The position numbers and the translations under genes were made by a program. Below the pieces are notes generated by a model. That model made no database searches. It was not told the origin of the DNA and was given only the letters and a program-made list of their open reading frames with translations. Positions 1-12,140 of a DNA stretch of 64,000 nt are shown here, piece after piece. The DNA is from Saccharina japonica. Its lineage: Eukaryota; Sar; Phaeophyceae; Laminariales; Laminariaceae. Position 1 is the first letter of the stretch. The number at the start of each line of letters is the position of its first letter. The stretch is taken from positions 853,681 to 917,680 of the forward strand of contig MEHQ01004461.1 in NCBI GenBank assembly GCA_008828725.1. The letters are read 5' to 3'.

Positions 1-876
1 AAGTACCGCGGCAAGACCCGCCGGAAGAACCGCGACAACATCCGCCACAAGTCCACGCCGCAGAACGATTCGCGGCAGGCATCACGGCAAGACCCGCGGT
101 AACTACCACGGCAAGACCCACAGCAATTGCGTCGGAAAGACCCGGGGCAAGTACCGCGGCAACACCAGCGGCAGATCCCGTAGCAGCATCCGTGGCACGT
201 ACGGCGGAAAAGTCCGCGGCAAGCTTCGCAGCAAGACCGCAAACAAACCTGCGGAAAGACCCACGGCATTTACCACGGCAGGCACCGAGGCTAGAAACGT
301 GGAAACACCCGTGGAGAGACCCGCAGAAAAATTCACGGCAAGTCCCGCGGCAAGTCCCACGCCAAGACCCCACCTGGCACCCTGCTCCCCTTTGATACGT
401 TGACCCCGTAGTGGGCCCATCCTATTTGCCACACTGCCCCACGCACAAGGTGCAGACATAAAATCAGCCCTCCGTCGGAGCCGGCGGAGGCCCACTTGGC
501 ATCCAGTACCCATTGGCTTTGCCGTGGGTCTTTCTGCGGGTGTTTCTCCTGGCGTTTCCGCGGGTTATGCGGCGGTGCCTGCCACGAGTCTTTCCACGGG
601 ACCTGCCACGCTGCCTACCACGGGCCTTTTCGCGGATCATGCCGCGGATTGTTCCGCGGAACTTTCCGCGGTTGTTTCCGCGGTGCTTACCGTGGCATTC
701 CGTGATTGATCGCGGGCATTACCGTGACATGCCGCAGATCTTTTGCCGTGGAACTTGCCGTGGATCTTGCCGTGGGTCTTGCCGCAGCAGTCATTCCGCT
801 GTGTGTCACAGCACTGCCCGTGGCATTCCACGGTATGTCACGGCAGTGCCAGCGAAATGCCATGAAAAATACGAAT
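1..876. mobile_element. Foldback element, truncated by window edge
   Basis: This is a second copy of the element at 10129-11165, missing its left end. Bases 1-380 are degenerate repeats of a CCGCGGCAAGACC-like word, 380-500 is a non-repetitive centre, and 510-850 carries the same word in inverted orientation (GGGTCTTGCCGTGG). The arms could fold on each other. Open frames here (Arg/Pro-rich or Cys/Arg-rich on both strands) are by-products of the word repeat. No transposase is visible. Confidence 0.7.
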
Positions 877-1280
877 CATGTGCATGCCTTACTTTCATTG
901 TCTATCTACTTGTGTATGGGGCAGGTCGGGGAACGCGCGGAAGTCGCGGCTTAAAGTGATACTGAAGTACAAACGTTGAGCACAGGCTCTTAAAGGCTAT
1001 TCTATAGGGTTTAGAGTGGCGTTCCTCGCTGAGCGCAAATGCTTACAATCAGTAGTCCAATCTGGTTCAGTTGTAAATTGTTAAATTGCGAACACTCGCA
1101 GTCTAAACTTCTTAACTACCATGTGGTTTTCGTCAACATCAACCGTCAGTGCCCGAATAACCGCTGCGAATTCTGAGCACAGACGGGCAGAGAACTGTAC
1201 CCCCTCGATTGACTGAAAAAGGCAGGGATACACCCCCGTTTGACTCTTTACTACAGTATTTACCGCTCAACAAGGTCAGA

Positions 1281-1459
1281 CTACAGTACAGGACATCTAA
1301 TAAGAACCAGGAAATCTAGTCCAGGTTGGATTTCTTATAAGGAGAGGGTGATTTCTACACTAATTTCAAGATCAAGACTCCCTATTTTCCTGTTTTAATA
1401 TAAATCTCAGCCTGGCTCTCTTGTTACCCTGTCTCATATTAGGTGTCCTGTACTGTACA
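1281..1459. mobile_element. MITE, family M1, copy 1
   Basis: Short non-autonomous element with terminal inverted repeats TACAGTACAGGACATCTAA and its complement TTAGGTGTCCTGTACTGTA. It is ~179 bp long and has no coding capacity. The interior shares the words CCAGG.TGGATTTCTTAT, GACTCCC and AATCTCAGCCTGG with copies at 6899-7047, 8345-8514, 11571-11749 and 35484-35627. Confidence 0.75.
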
Positions 1460-1853
1460 ATACAAACCGTACACAGATATATGTATATACAAGGTTCCCC
1501 TCCGGGACGTGCCTAGGGGAGTGGCGCAAGGACAAATCGAGAATCTACTATTAATACAACATGCGATATTGTATCATACGCATATCATATTGTATACTGG
1601 TATTACATAAATACGACGTTATGAAATATCTGCGTATTACTGCTCTGCTGTACAAATATTATTTTAAAAACTGCACCTGCATTTTTGGGGATAAAACATA
1701 CTCGGAAATATTATGGAACCATTACTACTATTGACTCGATCGTTCTCAGAGATTTTTGTTAATGACCTCGCCAAACATTTTATCATATTTGTCAATAGTT
1801 TATTGTTGTGGCGCTCAAGGTATGGAAGGTCTATGACACACAGCACACACCGC

Positions 1854-2606
1854 ACTAAGTACATCCTTACTTCAATAGCACTCCACGATACTGAGTTAGA
1901 TAGATAGGCGTATACGTACACCTACTATTATACCTGCTACTATAGTACGGCATTGTTCCCGATCAGCGACTCAGTAGGCTACTGGTTACTGCTGCTGTCG
2001 CATAGTACCTACATCAACATAATCATGTAACATTGATTGGTGTCAACAGCGGGGTGTACGTACGAGTTCATCTTAGGACTCGAACTCACGCAGTATTATT
2101 TGCAGTCTGTCATTCGTCACCTCGCCTATAATGTCCTTATTTTTAGTTGGTAGCCTGCTTTACCGCTACTATACCTGGTACAGCAACAATAATTCACCCG
2201 CGAAAAAATAGGAGCTAACAAACCGAGTTTTTTTGTTTGTACAAAAACTGCTGCTGCTTGCTGCTGTAGTACCTAGGGTGGACGAGGCAAGGCAGAGGGG
2301 GGTCAAAGAGGCTAAAGGCGACCCGTCCGCCCAGGGAGATAGTCGAGGAAAAGCGGTGGCGAGCGAGAGTCCGAGAGAGAGAGAAGATACTCCGGAGTTC
2401 GAGATCGAGACGTACGCAGTAGACACGAAACAAATCTCCAGGAGCCAGAAAATAGACTATTCTGTCTCGAAAAATGAACCCAATTCTCGCCATCTCCGCA
2501 AGATCCGCCGAGTTCGGGTCCGACGCGCTCGGCGGCGGCGCGACCCGAGAGTGCGCGCGCGGGGAATAGGGGGCGGAGGCTGAGGACGCGACCCCCGAGA
2601 AGAGCG
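1854..2606. repeat. Inverted copy of 13543-14297
   Basis: This block matches the reverse complement of 13543-14297, although the sequence just before it (1-1853) matches 10290-12140 directly. The copy stops at the unresolved base 2607, so this end may be a scaffold join. An Arg/Pro-rich open frame on 2233-2583 is not recognisable as a protein family. Confidence 0.88.
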
Positions 2607-2607
2607 N
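2607..2607. other. Unresolved base (n), probable contig join
   Basis: A single n interrupts the sequence exactly where the inverted repeat copy ends. Sequence after it is unrelated to what flanks the other copy. Confidence 0.9.
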
Positions 2608-2611
2608 AAAA

Positions 2612-2690
2612 AAGTGAAATCGATTATCAAGTCATTTCGTGAAATCGATGATCAAGTCATTTCGTGAAATCGACTGTCAAGTGATATTTT
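2612..2690. repeat. 25-bp tandem repeat, 3 units
   Basis: Three units of GTGAAATCGAT.ATCAAGTC with small changes, directly after the unresolved base. No gene is evident. Confidence 0.8.
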
Positions 2691-5180
2691 CAGTGCGATA
2701 TTTTGCGTGCACTTTTTTTAGTGCGATTTGGAAATTTCTTAGAAAATTCCAGTGCGATGGGCGATATCACCCCGCACACAAGAAGACCACCACACTGTGA
2801 CAGCACACACACCCGCGGCATCACTCACGCGACAGGCATGCGACGATTGACCTTCGATCTCGACATAGACTCAGCCCATCAGAACATACCATGGAGTGAT
2901 TATGTGAACTCAGTAGTCAAGGGGCAGAGGCAAAAATATACACAATAGCGTGCCATCGAAGGTATCATTATAGACGGAATAGGATCGGTGGCCTGCAAAG
3001 GTATTCATTTATGGCAAGCGATAACAGGAATCTTTAAAAGTTCAGAGAAGAGTTAGATGCATTGAGTGGCGATCGCGTGGTGTATTCATTACCAAAACGA
3101 TAAATCGATAATGATTACAAAATGAGTTATCAATAGGAGACTACCCAATGGGATAGACAAAAAAACCTCAGCGATTCGAATGTGTGAAGGACTACAAAAG
3201 TGTGTTTTGTGACTCCGCAACGAATACCACCACGAGAAAGATACCAAAAGGTAACCAGGATCGTTCTGGCCAGAATATATGTGCAGGCCAACGCCAATAC
3301 ACATAGTGTAGCATTGCGACCGCTGGTCCAACCTATCATCGTCGATCGATGTGTGAGGACTAAGTTAAGTGGTGGCTAAAGGTATGAAGTCGGCACACAA
3401 ATCGATTTGATCCGAACGAACGGGTTGAGATTAGAGGAATACCATAACGAAGTAAGAGTTCACCTACATTCATAACGAAATGGTTGAACAAGAAGCAGGC
3501 ATGAGCAAATACAAGCGATACAGGGGAGCTCTCAGTATGCCCTAGATATATATGTGTGCGGTAATTAACATAGCTAACGAGTACGGAGCATAGGTTAATT
3601 ACGCCGAGAGGTACGGTGTGGACTATTGAATTATATCCACATCACGTTCAACAACCCCACTACGTCGTAGATGCGGAGGTTCGCTTGCCTGCCTAGGAAA
3701 GTACGAGGGGGATAATGACAGGTCGTATTATGCGAGAACAAACCCTTGGTCGATCGGTATACTTTCCGGAGATGGTAATAACGTTGCCGACGAATTAATC
3801 ATATACTCTTGCTACGAAGAGATAAAAGCCGGTACGTAAACGCCGCCGATAGTGCAATCTGTGTTGGAAATGCCCAAGATATCATGTGCAGGCACAGCCA
3901 AATACACCACCTCAGGATGTGGTACCTCCAGAACAAGTGGTAATCATGTGCGAATCCGGTGGATACGCAACACTATACATGGAGTCGACCGCGATCAGGG
4001 TGTGATGAGATAGGTACTCTACGTATTTGGGTCTCACTTTTTGCTTGTCACGCCTCGCACGACACGTGATACCGCGGAGTACACGGAGGATAAACCAGGT
4101 AACGCAACGAAGGAACTAGGACTTCGTATTTGAGATATATGTGCAGGTATATACGAGTACGAGTGTATACCAGGTATCGAGGTATTAGTCATCACACACA
4201 CGTGTGCGGGTCGGTGCTCTAGGAAGTACAGAGGCGCTATGGCAGGTCGTATCATATACCTGGCGATGGAATACGGATGGTATATCACACCGTTGAGCCC
4301 TATCATAGAGCTGATGCACAAGTCCCCAGTCGTCGTAGAAACTGCTGCTGTGTTTTTTCTGGTACTACAGTAGAACTCGTCGTATGTACGACGGGTACCG
4401 TAGTTACGTTTCGACGAATCAATTGATAACACGTTACGGTCCAACAATGTAGAGGTTGTCCCGCTTTATCCATAAATTTCAAATTGGTCCACACGATACT
4501 TACGTACGAGTAATAATAGCATCGACAGGATACACCATCAGCTATCAGTCAACGCATCATACGCTGAAACACAACACCCTGTACACGATATAGCATCCAC
4601 AAGATTTGTGTCGCCTGTCCAGCACTTGCCGTGGTCATCAGTCAGCGCATTATACGCCGAAACACAACAACACCCTGTACACGATATAGCATCCACAAGA
4701 TATACGTCGCCTGTGTCCAGCACTTGGCGTGGTCATGATGATTTATTCTTGTCTTTTTCCATGATTGCTTCGCTCCTATATACGCCCCTCAACCAACTAT
4801 CTTCATTCCGACAAGTCTGGGATGATCGTGGTTACCTCGTCGTGTTGCTTCTCGTGACGGTTGCTGATTGTACGAATGAGTATGATCTGTTGTTATATGC
4901 ATATCTGGTATGAATAGGTATTATCCGCCTTTTTTCGCTGCATCGGCGGACACGGCTACATATTGATACTTGACGTATGTATGTGTTGTCTGGTATGTGC
5001 GACCCGGTATGTTCGACACGATTAGACGGCCTGGCGAGCGCGCACACTGGGTGCAGCAGTGCAACACAACAACCACTTCTTCTGTCTTTCGATTGAAAAA
5101 CAAATCTTAGGAAGCAGCGAGGGGTCCCTCCCCCCCCCTCTGCCCGATAGGATTATCCACAAGAGTAACTTGTGGTCTCT
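2691..5180. other. Gene-free degenerate repeats
   Basis: No protein family is recognised. The word ATATATGTGCAGG recurs with drift near 3273, 3540, 3888 and 4134, suggesting old tandem units of 250-350 bp. A two-copy ~95-bp tandem repeat lies at 4551-4740 and shares CCCTGTACACGATATAGC. Short open frames have no family hallmarks. Confidence 0.6.
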
Positions 5181-5184
5181 GGAA

Positions 5185-5745
5185 TCGATTAAAAAAAGCT
5201 TTCTGTCTGTTTGTCTGTCTGTCCCGTGGGAGTCAGTCTAGGGTAACCCGCGGACAAATTTATTTCAAAACTGCTACACCCGTAACGCACGTAACAGGTC
5301 GGTAGCCCTCGAGGAGGCGATCGTCATGGTCCAAACCATACCTAATAGGGTGCCCTGTGTGTGGAGTAGTCACGGTTGGCTGCCAGCACCCGCGAGCCGA
5401 GCAGCAGCAGTCGCGGAGTGGTGGGTCTAGCAGCAGCCCGAGGCCGGTGTCTAATTTCAAGTGGAATCGGATTAATGAAATTCATGTTTGGGCAGCGTCA
5501 CGCATTCATCTGTGCTGGGAGTGATCAGGTGGCCAAGGCTTTCCCCTCAGTCCCAGTCTCGCTTTCTCGCTCCCTCCCTCCCTCCCTCCCTTCTTCCCAC
5601 CCTCCCTCGCTCGCCCTCTCCCTCTCCCGCCTTCCGTCCCTCCCTCTCTCCATCCCTCCCTCCGCCTCATCCCTACCACGCTTCCCTCCTCTCTGCCCCT
5701 CAGCTCCCTCCTTTCTCCCCCTCAGCCCCCTCTCCTATTCACCGT
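5185..5745. repeat. Dispersed repeat R2 plus polypyrimidine tract, copy 1
   Basis: A ~290-bp sequence (5185-5475), recognisable from GATTAAAAAAAGCT and CTCGAGGAGGCGATCGTC, followed after a spacer by a (CCCT)n-like pyrimidine tract at about 5560-5745. The same combination occurs at 35745-36195. It is probably a dead transposon family; I cannot assign a class. Confidence 0.75.
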
Positions 5746-6012
5746 CCTCGAAACAAAGATGTTACGGCACAGCACCTTGAACCATTTGACAGACAGCACC
5801 TACCTGGATTGACACCATTCTACTAGGTTTTAGTGTTCAACACTCGGCCCTATACCCTTGACAGCGTAAGTTTGCCTTGCTTGACCTGACATCATTGTGG
5901 AACCCTTATTTTACACCTACCGACCACGGCAGACCACGAGGAAAACCGGATTTTCCAAAAATATGCACTTGGGCACATTACGAATAATTTCCAGCAAACA
6001 AACAGCAAAAAC

Positions 6013-6600
6013 ATCCCGTGCACCCAGCTGGGTGGAAATTTATTGCACACCCAGTTTATTTATATAGGTTTTACTGTGTACTCGTAGAGCACCAAGAACC
6101 CTGATCCACGACCGATACGTGGGAGGACGGTTCGCGCTTCGTGCTCTCGATTTACGGTTCGCGCTTCGCGCTCACGGCCTCCGGCGGCTCCTGCGGAGGG
6201 CTGATTACATTTCTGCACCTTGTGGGTGGGAGCAGGGTGCCAAATGGGATCAGATCCGGGTGGGATCAGGTCCGGGTGGGAGCAGGGTGAAACACCTACC
6301 TGCTCCCCCTTCGCACCCTGCTCCAACCCGGACCTGATCCCACCCGGATCTGATCCCGTTTGGCACCCTGCTCCCACCCACAAGGTGCAGAAATATAATC
6401 AGCCCTCCGCAGGAGCCGCCGGAGGCCGTGAGCGCGAAGCGCGAACCGTGAATCGAGAGCGCGAAGCGCGAATCGTCGAACCGTCATCCCAAGTGTCGGT
6501 CGTGGGATCAGGGTTCTTGGTGCACTACGAGTACACAGTAAAACCTATATAAAATAAACTGGGTGTGCAATACATTTCCACCCAGCTGGGTGCACGGAAT
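6013..6600. mobile_element. ~590-bp near-perfect palindrome (foldback element)
   Basis: The two arms are almost exact reverse complements around a centre near 6300. The outer ends are CCGTGCACCCAGCTGGGTGG and its complement. Each arm contains GGTTTTACTGTGTACTCGTA, an AAGCGCGAA-rich stretch and CACCTTGTGGGTGGGAGCAG. Short frames are Arg/Ala-rich shadows of this structure. A module (CACAAGGTGCAGA and CAGCCCTCCG) is shared with the centres of the foldback elements near 430, 10730 and 32070. No clear target-site duplication is seen. Confidence 0.85.
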
Positions 6601-6898
6601 TGTTTCGTATATTACGCTTCGGTGGTGGTGGTGATGATGATGATTATATCGTTTGAGATCTTCACGACTATGCCGGTTTCGGTATGCCCCGCAGGAGGCC
6701 GGCTCTACCGGGCGCCACCCGACCCCGATCGGCTCCGCACCCGTGCCCCTGCCGCCCGCAGCGGTGGCAACGGCCGTAGCGGCTCCGGCGGTTGATTCTA
6801 GTAATAAATGGTTACGAGTACACACACTTGTGGAATATAAGCACGCCAGCCCGTTCCTTGGCCGTGCAATAACAATAGGATATCTACGTTTGAAAACG
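6601..6898. other. No gene recognised; GC-rich island at 6670-6800
   Basis: A GC-rich stretch stands out from its AT-rich surroundings and has open frames on both strands. It resembles no family I know. The segment at 6822-6880 (CGTTCCTTGGCCGTGCAATA) recurs at 37312-37372. Confidence 0.4.
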
Positions 6899-7047
6899 AG
6901 CAAAGAAAGGTGGGCTGAGATTTTTTACGCGAAAATAACAAATTCGGGAGTCCTTATACTACTGAAGTTAGTGCAGAACCCACCCATTGTCAAATGAGAA
7001 ATCCAGCCTGAACCATACTTAATTCCTGTTTCTTATTAACACAGTAT
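6899..7047. mobile_element. MITE M1, copy 2 (opposite orientation, worn ends)
   Basis: Read on the minus strand, this has the M1 order: AATAAGAAACAGGA, CAGGCTGGATTTCT, GACTCCCGAATTTG and AAATCTCAGCC. The outermost TACAGTACAGG end is lost. Confidence 0.65.
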
Positions 7048-8344
7048 GTATTGTAAGTGTCCTGCACTCACTGCTGCAGTATCATACCGTCATGGTGCGA
7101 CTTGTACTGTAGGAGTGGCAGCAGGATGGATCGCCCGCGTGTACCGTACTGTACTGGTACTACAGAGTACTACAGCACAATGCCTAGTAAGAAGCTGGCA
7201 GAGTATGTACGGGCCCATCTATTTGTTTGTCAAGCCGTCGTTGGTGACTGGTGGGACCGTTTTACGTCTTTCGTGTAGTCGTTGACATTATGATGGAAGG
7301 TGGAGTGTAGAACGCACGATTAAGATATAACTCCGTGTGTCCTGCTGTAGGGAGTAGTGGTAAAACGGTTTGGATATATTTGATTCTTGATTCCGGTGGA
7401 TGGATCCACCAGCGGGATATCTTCTTGGTATCTTTCTTTGCTTCCTGCTCCCTCTTCCTGCTCTGCCAGTCGTATTCATCTGCACTTTTGCCGCATTCTT
7501 CTGTGTACCGCCTCAATGCGAGGTCACCACGCACCACGCACGGACAGGGAGACTGCCCTGCTGCTTTTCGCTCTGGCACCTCCTGTACGGACGGCAGAGT
7601 ACTCACTTGCGACAGAACAGTATCACCTACGTACTGTACGCTGTACGAGTACGGTATTTACAAGTACAGTCTGTAGTACTTACTGCAGCATCTATCTCCT
7701 CTCCGCCCCAAGGACAAATCAAGACGACTTGTCGGTGGGTCTACGTGCTATGGGTATGAAGACATGGAGATACAGTAGATACAAGTCAAGGGTGCGTTCC
7801 CCACGTGTGATTATGTTTGCACGCTACAGCAGTAGTGCCAGGTATTGCTGTAACACCAGGTACATTCGTACGAGTGTTTCAAGCGAGTGGCACAAACGGC
7901 ATGTGGATGCGAAGGATAGACTCGTGCTACAGTAAATTTGAGTAGAAGCAGTCTACAAGAAGCTTCTGGGGCCGCTTCTTCCCCGGTGTGCCGGTGCGGT
8001 TACGAAGAGCCACCTTGTCGTCGACCACGTCGCGACATTAGGGCCACCATGCGCAACCTCCGACCCTCGGGCTCCTCGGACAAGTTCCTCAACGGCACGG
8101 CACGACATCCACACGGTAAGAGAGAGAGCGTTCGTTGGATCCATCCTACCGCAGCCTGTACGTTCTGATACATACCTGATACATAAGCAAAACAAAAACA
8201 GGCTTTATTTATTTTAACCGAAGAAACTGTGAGTGCCATTCTACAGTACAAACGGTACAGTAAAACCGGTAAAACTCGCATGACAACCAAAAGTGACCTG
8301 TGCTTAGGCAGGGGTCATGAATTTGCCCCAGGGGGCGGGTGCGA
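7048..8344. other. No gene recognised
   Basis: Several overlapping frames of 60-182 codons exist but contradict one another and lack family motifs. A GC-rich patch at 7950-8115, followed by GTAAGAG at 8117, looks somewhat exon-like. I could not connect it to any protein. Confidence 0.35.
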
Positions 8345-8514
8345 TACAGTACAGGACACCTAATAAGAAACAGGAAACTTGGTCCAGGCTGGATTTCTTA
8401 TTTGAGAGAGGGTGCTTTCTATACTACTGTAACTTCAAGATAACGACTCCCGAATTTCTTATTTTCTTCAAAATCTCAGCCTGGCTTTCTTATCAGTCTG
8501 TTTCTTATTAGGTG
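8345..8514. mobile_element. MITE M1, copy 3
   Basis: Starts TACAGTACAGGACACCTAA and ends CTTATTAGGTG. The interior has TCCAGGCTGGATTTCTTAT and AATCTCAGCCTGG. It has no coding capacity. Confidence 0.75.
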
Positions 8515-9059
8515 GAAGGTGGACAATGAGACAGTGTTCTAAAGCCCCTTTTCGGGCGCCACAAAACACGCAACGTTCACACAACGTACCGGTAGGCGAA
8601 TCCAACCGAGAGTCCGCGTCTTACAGTAGTAGGCACTTTTCGGGACACAATCAAGACCGCAGAGTCCACCGAACGCAGTAGGCAAATCCGCACATTAAGT
8701 TATTTGTAACGTTCCGAAAGGTGAGTACTACATACAGTGGAACGCCTGTGTTTTTTTGCTGACCTTCTCTTAGGATGTGGAAAGGGTAGCGTCCGTCCAC
8801 CCGTGCGACAACAAAAACGAGTGTTCCTATACCGTCAAGTGGCGCAAAAAAGACGGTATATATTCTTCTGATGTGACGACAACGGCAACAGCAGTGCACC
8901 CTCCTGCGCCACGGCCCCGCTAGCCCCAATAACGTGCCCCCCCCCCCGAAAAAAAACATATATATATACAATGGTGTGCGTGCTCTGCACAGGCTGTGGG
9001 CGTCTTGCCAGCGCATCATGCTTGAATGGGAGATGATAAAAGCGCCCCCGGGGGTCTGT
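8515..9059. other. No gene recognised
   Basis: No supported reading frame and no clear repeat structure. It contains a 10-C run at about 8938. Confidence 0.4.
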
Positions 9060-10128
9060 TAGTTAACGACGCCCCCTTGAGCGCTTTAGCTTATTGTGCC
9101 CCCGGAATGGCGGCACGTTGTGCTAAAGAGCCCTAGGAAATACAAAACATGATACCGCACGCGGTGACAGCGACCACAGGATACGAGACCGGCGTGAGGG
9201 TTGTTTACGGCATCTACGTGCGTGGTGTGTGCAGTGCTTCCGCCGATCGTCGCTTCTGACCCGGTGTATAAACGTGTCCGTATTCTCAGTACTCACGATA
9301 TCTCAAGGCTTTGTTTGGGGACGCATTAAGCTAAAAGTGCCTCCGGAAATACACCGTGCGGAGCACATCACCACTAGCGTTCACGAAGGCCGTAGGTTTG
9401 TAGACCTGCCTGGGGGTTGTCAACATCATCTGCAGCTGTGATATGTGCAGGAGTTCCGCCGGTCGTTGATTCCCACCCGAGATGAGTTTGTGACTCAATA
9501 ACCGTTTTCTATCCAGGCTTTGTTTGGAGGCGCAACAAGCTAAAAGTGCTCCCGAAAACATAAAACATGAATCACGCCATCACGAGCGATCACGACGACC
9601 GTAGGATACTAGACCTGTCTGCGGGTTGCCTACGGCATCTGCTGGTGTAGTATGTGCATCGGTTCGGAGGTACGTTTAGCCAATTGCGCCCCCAGACAAC
9701 GCCTGGGGAGACCATTACGAATGAGAACATGAACTCATCTGTGACCGGACCAGAAACGACGACCGGCGGAAACACTCAACACACGACAGCAGCAGATGCC
9801 ATTGACACCCCCCAGACAAGGCTACTACATGGTCGTGGTCGCTATTGGCGTGGTTCACGTTGTCCATTTTTGGAGGCGCTTTTAGCGTGATGTGTCCCCA
9901 AATAATGCCTGGAGAAATAATGTGTATTGTGAACACGCACACGACCGTGTATCGGGGGCGAAAAGCGATGATCGGCGGAACAACTGCGCACACCACGGCA
10001 GTAGATGCCGTAGACAACCCTCACGCAGGAATGGTATTCTGCGGCCGGTATCATTGCGCGGTGTCATGTTTTATATTTCTGGGGGCACTTTAGATGCATG
10101 TTCCCCCAATGCACGGATACACACTATA
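9060..10128. repeat. Head-to-head cluster of ~210-260-bp repeat units
   Basis: About three units run forward (boundaries near 9123, 9333 and 9544) and two run in reverse (about 9666-9870 and 9870-10100). Each has a GGCGC..TTTAGC or GCTAAAAGTGC edge, the phrase CGTGAGGGTTGTCTACGGCATCT with drift, and TTCCGCCG.TC. Short frames on both strands are shadows of the units. Confidence 0.7.
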
Positions 10129-11165
10129 TACATTTTTCGTGGCAGTGATCGCGGCAGTTGTATTCCACGGCCGCGAGGTTACCATTTGCCGTAGGGCGTG
10201 CCACGGTTGTCCCCACGGCAAGGTCCGCGGTAATGTCCACGGCAAACCCAACGGCGGGCCCCACGACAAGACCGCGGCAAGACCCGAGGCAAGTACCGCG
10301 GCAAGACCCGCCGGAAGAACCGCGACAACACCCGCCACAAGTCCACGCCGCAGAACGATTCGCGGCAGGCATCACGGCAAGACCCGCGGTAACTACCACG
10401 GCAAGACCCACAGCAATTGCGTCGGAAAGACCCGGGGCAAGTACCGCGGCAACACCAGCGGCAGATCCCGCAGCAGCATCCGCGGCACGTACGGCGGAAA
10501 GGTCCGCGGCAGGCTTCGCAGCAAGACCGCAAACAAACCTGCGGAAAGACCCACGGCATTTACCACGGCAGGCACCGAGGCTAGAAACGTGGAAACACCC
10601 GTGGAGAGACCCGCAGAAAAATTCACGGCAAGTCCCGCGGCAAGTCCCACGCCAAGACCCCACCTGGCACCCTGCTCCCCTTTGATACGTTGACCCCGTA
10701 GTGGGCCCATCCTATTTGCCACACTGCCCCACGCACAAGGTGCAGACATAAAATCAGCCCTCCGTCGGAGCCGGCGGAGGCCCACTTGGCATCCAGTACC
10801 CATTGGCTTTGCCGTGGGTCTTTCTGCGGGTGTTTCTCCTGGCGTTTCCGCGGGTTATGCGGCGGTGCCTGCCACGAGTCTTTCCACGGGACCTGCCACG
10901 CTGCCTACCACGGGCCTTTTCGCGGATCATGCCGCGGATTGTTCCGCGGAACTTTCCGCGGTTGTTTCCGCGGTGCTTACCGTGGCATTCCGTGATTGAT
11001 CGCGGGCATTACCGTGACATGCCGCAGATCTTGCCGTGGAACTTGCCGTGGATCTTGCCGTGGGTCTTGCCGCAGCAGTCATTCCGCTGTGTGTCACAGC
11101 ACTGCCCGTGGCATTCCACGGTATGTCACGGCAGTGCCAGCGAAATGCCATGAAAAATACGAATC
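10129..11165. mobile_element. Foldback element, complete copy (~1.04 kb)
   Basis: The left end (TACATTTTTCGTGGCAGTG) and right end (complement TATTTTTCATGGCA) form imperfect terminal inverted repeats. The interior is a GC-rich word array, CCGCGGCAAGACC-like to the left and inverted to the right of a unique centre at about 10670-10790. The TTTTTCGTGGCA end motif is shared with the elements at 20972, 22150 and 31742, so these look like one superfamily with different interiors. Confidence 0.75.
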
Positions 11166-12140
11166 ATGTGCATGCCTTACTTTCATTGTCTATCTACTTG
11201 TGTATGGGGCAGGTCGGGGAACGCGCGGAAGTCGCGGCTTAAAGTGATACTGAAGTACAAACGTTGAGCACAGGCTCTTAAAGGCTATTCTATAGGGTTT
11301 AGAGTGGCGTTCCTCGCTGAGCACAAATGCTTACAATCAGTAGTCCAATCTGGTTCAGTTGTAAATTGTTAAATTGCGAACACTCGCAGTCTAAACTTCT
11401 TAACTACCATGTGGTTTTCGTCAACATCAACCGTCAGTGCACGAATAACCGCTGCGAATTCTGAGCACAGACGGGCAGAGAACTGTACCCCCTCGATTGA
11501 CTGAAAAAGGCAGGGATACATCCCCGTTTGACTCTTTACTACAGTATTTACCGCTCAACAAGGTCAGACTACAGTACAGGACATCTAATAAGAACCAGGA
11601 AATCTAGTCCAGGTTGGATTTCTTATAAGGAGAGGGTGATTTCTACACTAATTTCAAGATCAAGACTCCCTATTTTCCTGTTTTAATATAAATCTCAGCC
11701 TGGCTCTCTTGTTACCCTGTCTCATATTAGGTGTCCTGTACTGTACAATACAAACCGTACACAGATATATGTATATACAAGGTTCCCCTCCGGGACGTGC
11801 CTAGGGGAGTGGCGCAAGGACAAATCGAGAATCTACTATTAATACAACAACATGCGATATTGTATCATACGCATATCATATTGTATACTGGTATTACATA
11901 AATACGACGTTATGAAATATCTGCGTATTACTGCTCTGTACAAATATTATTTTAAAAACTGCACCCACCCGCATTTTTGGGGATAAAACATACTCGGAAA
12001 TATGATGGAACCATTACTACTATTGACTCGATCGTTCTCAGAGACTTTTGTTAATGACCCCGCCAAACATTTTATCATATTTGTCAATAGTTTATTGTTG
12101 TGGCGCTCAAGGTATGGAAGGTCTATGACACACAGCACAC
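10290..12140. repeat. Direct copy of 1-1853
   Basis: See the matching block at the window start. Similarity ends inside a CACACAGCACACACCGCA stretch near 12140, where the other copy continues into sequence found inverted at 14297 here. Confidence 0.9.
11571..11749. mobile_element. MITE M1, copy 4
   Basis: Duplicate of the copy at 1281-1459, carried inside the larger duplicated block. Terminal inverted repeats are intact. Confidence 0.75.

Larger units (their letters stand above)
1..1853. repeat. Direct copy of 10290-12140
   Basis: The two blocks are collinear and nearly identical at an offset of about 10290. Differences are scattered substitutions and a few short indels. The block contains the foldback element, a MITE and AT-rich spacer. 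I see no gene in it. Confidence 0.9.

Noticed and set aside
1-850. Arg/Pro- and Cys/Arg-rich frames resembling low-complexity proteins
   Set aside because: All come from GC-rich palindromic words of a foldback element and are open on both strands.
2703-3060. Transposon or viral protein remnant
   Set aside because: A frame reads on after one stop, but no motif of any transposase, reverse transcriptase or viral protein could be recognised.
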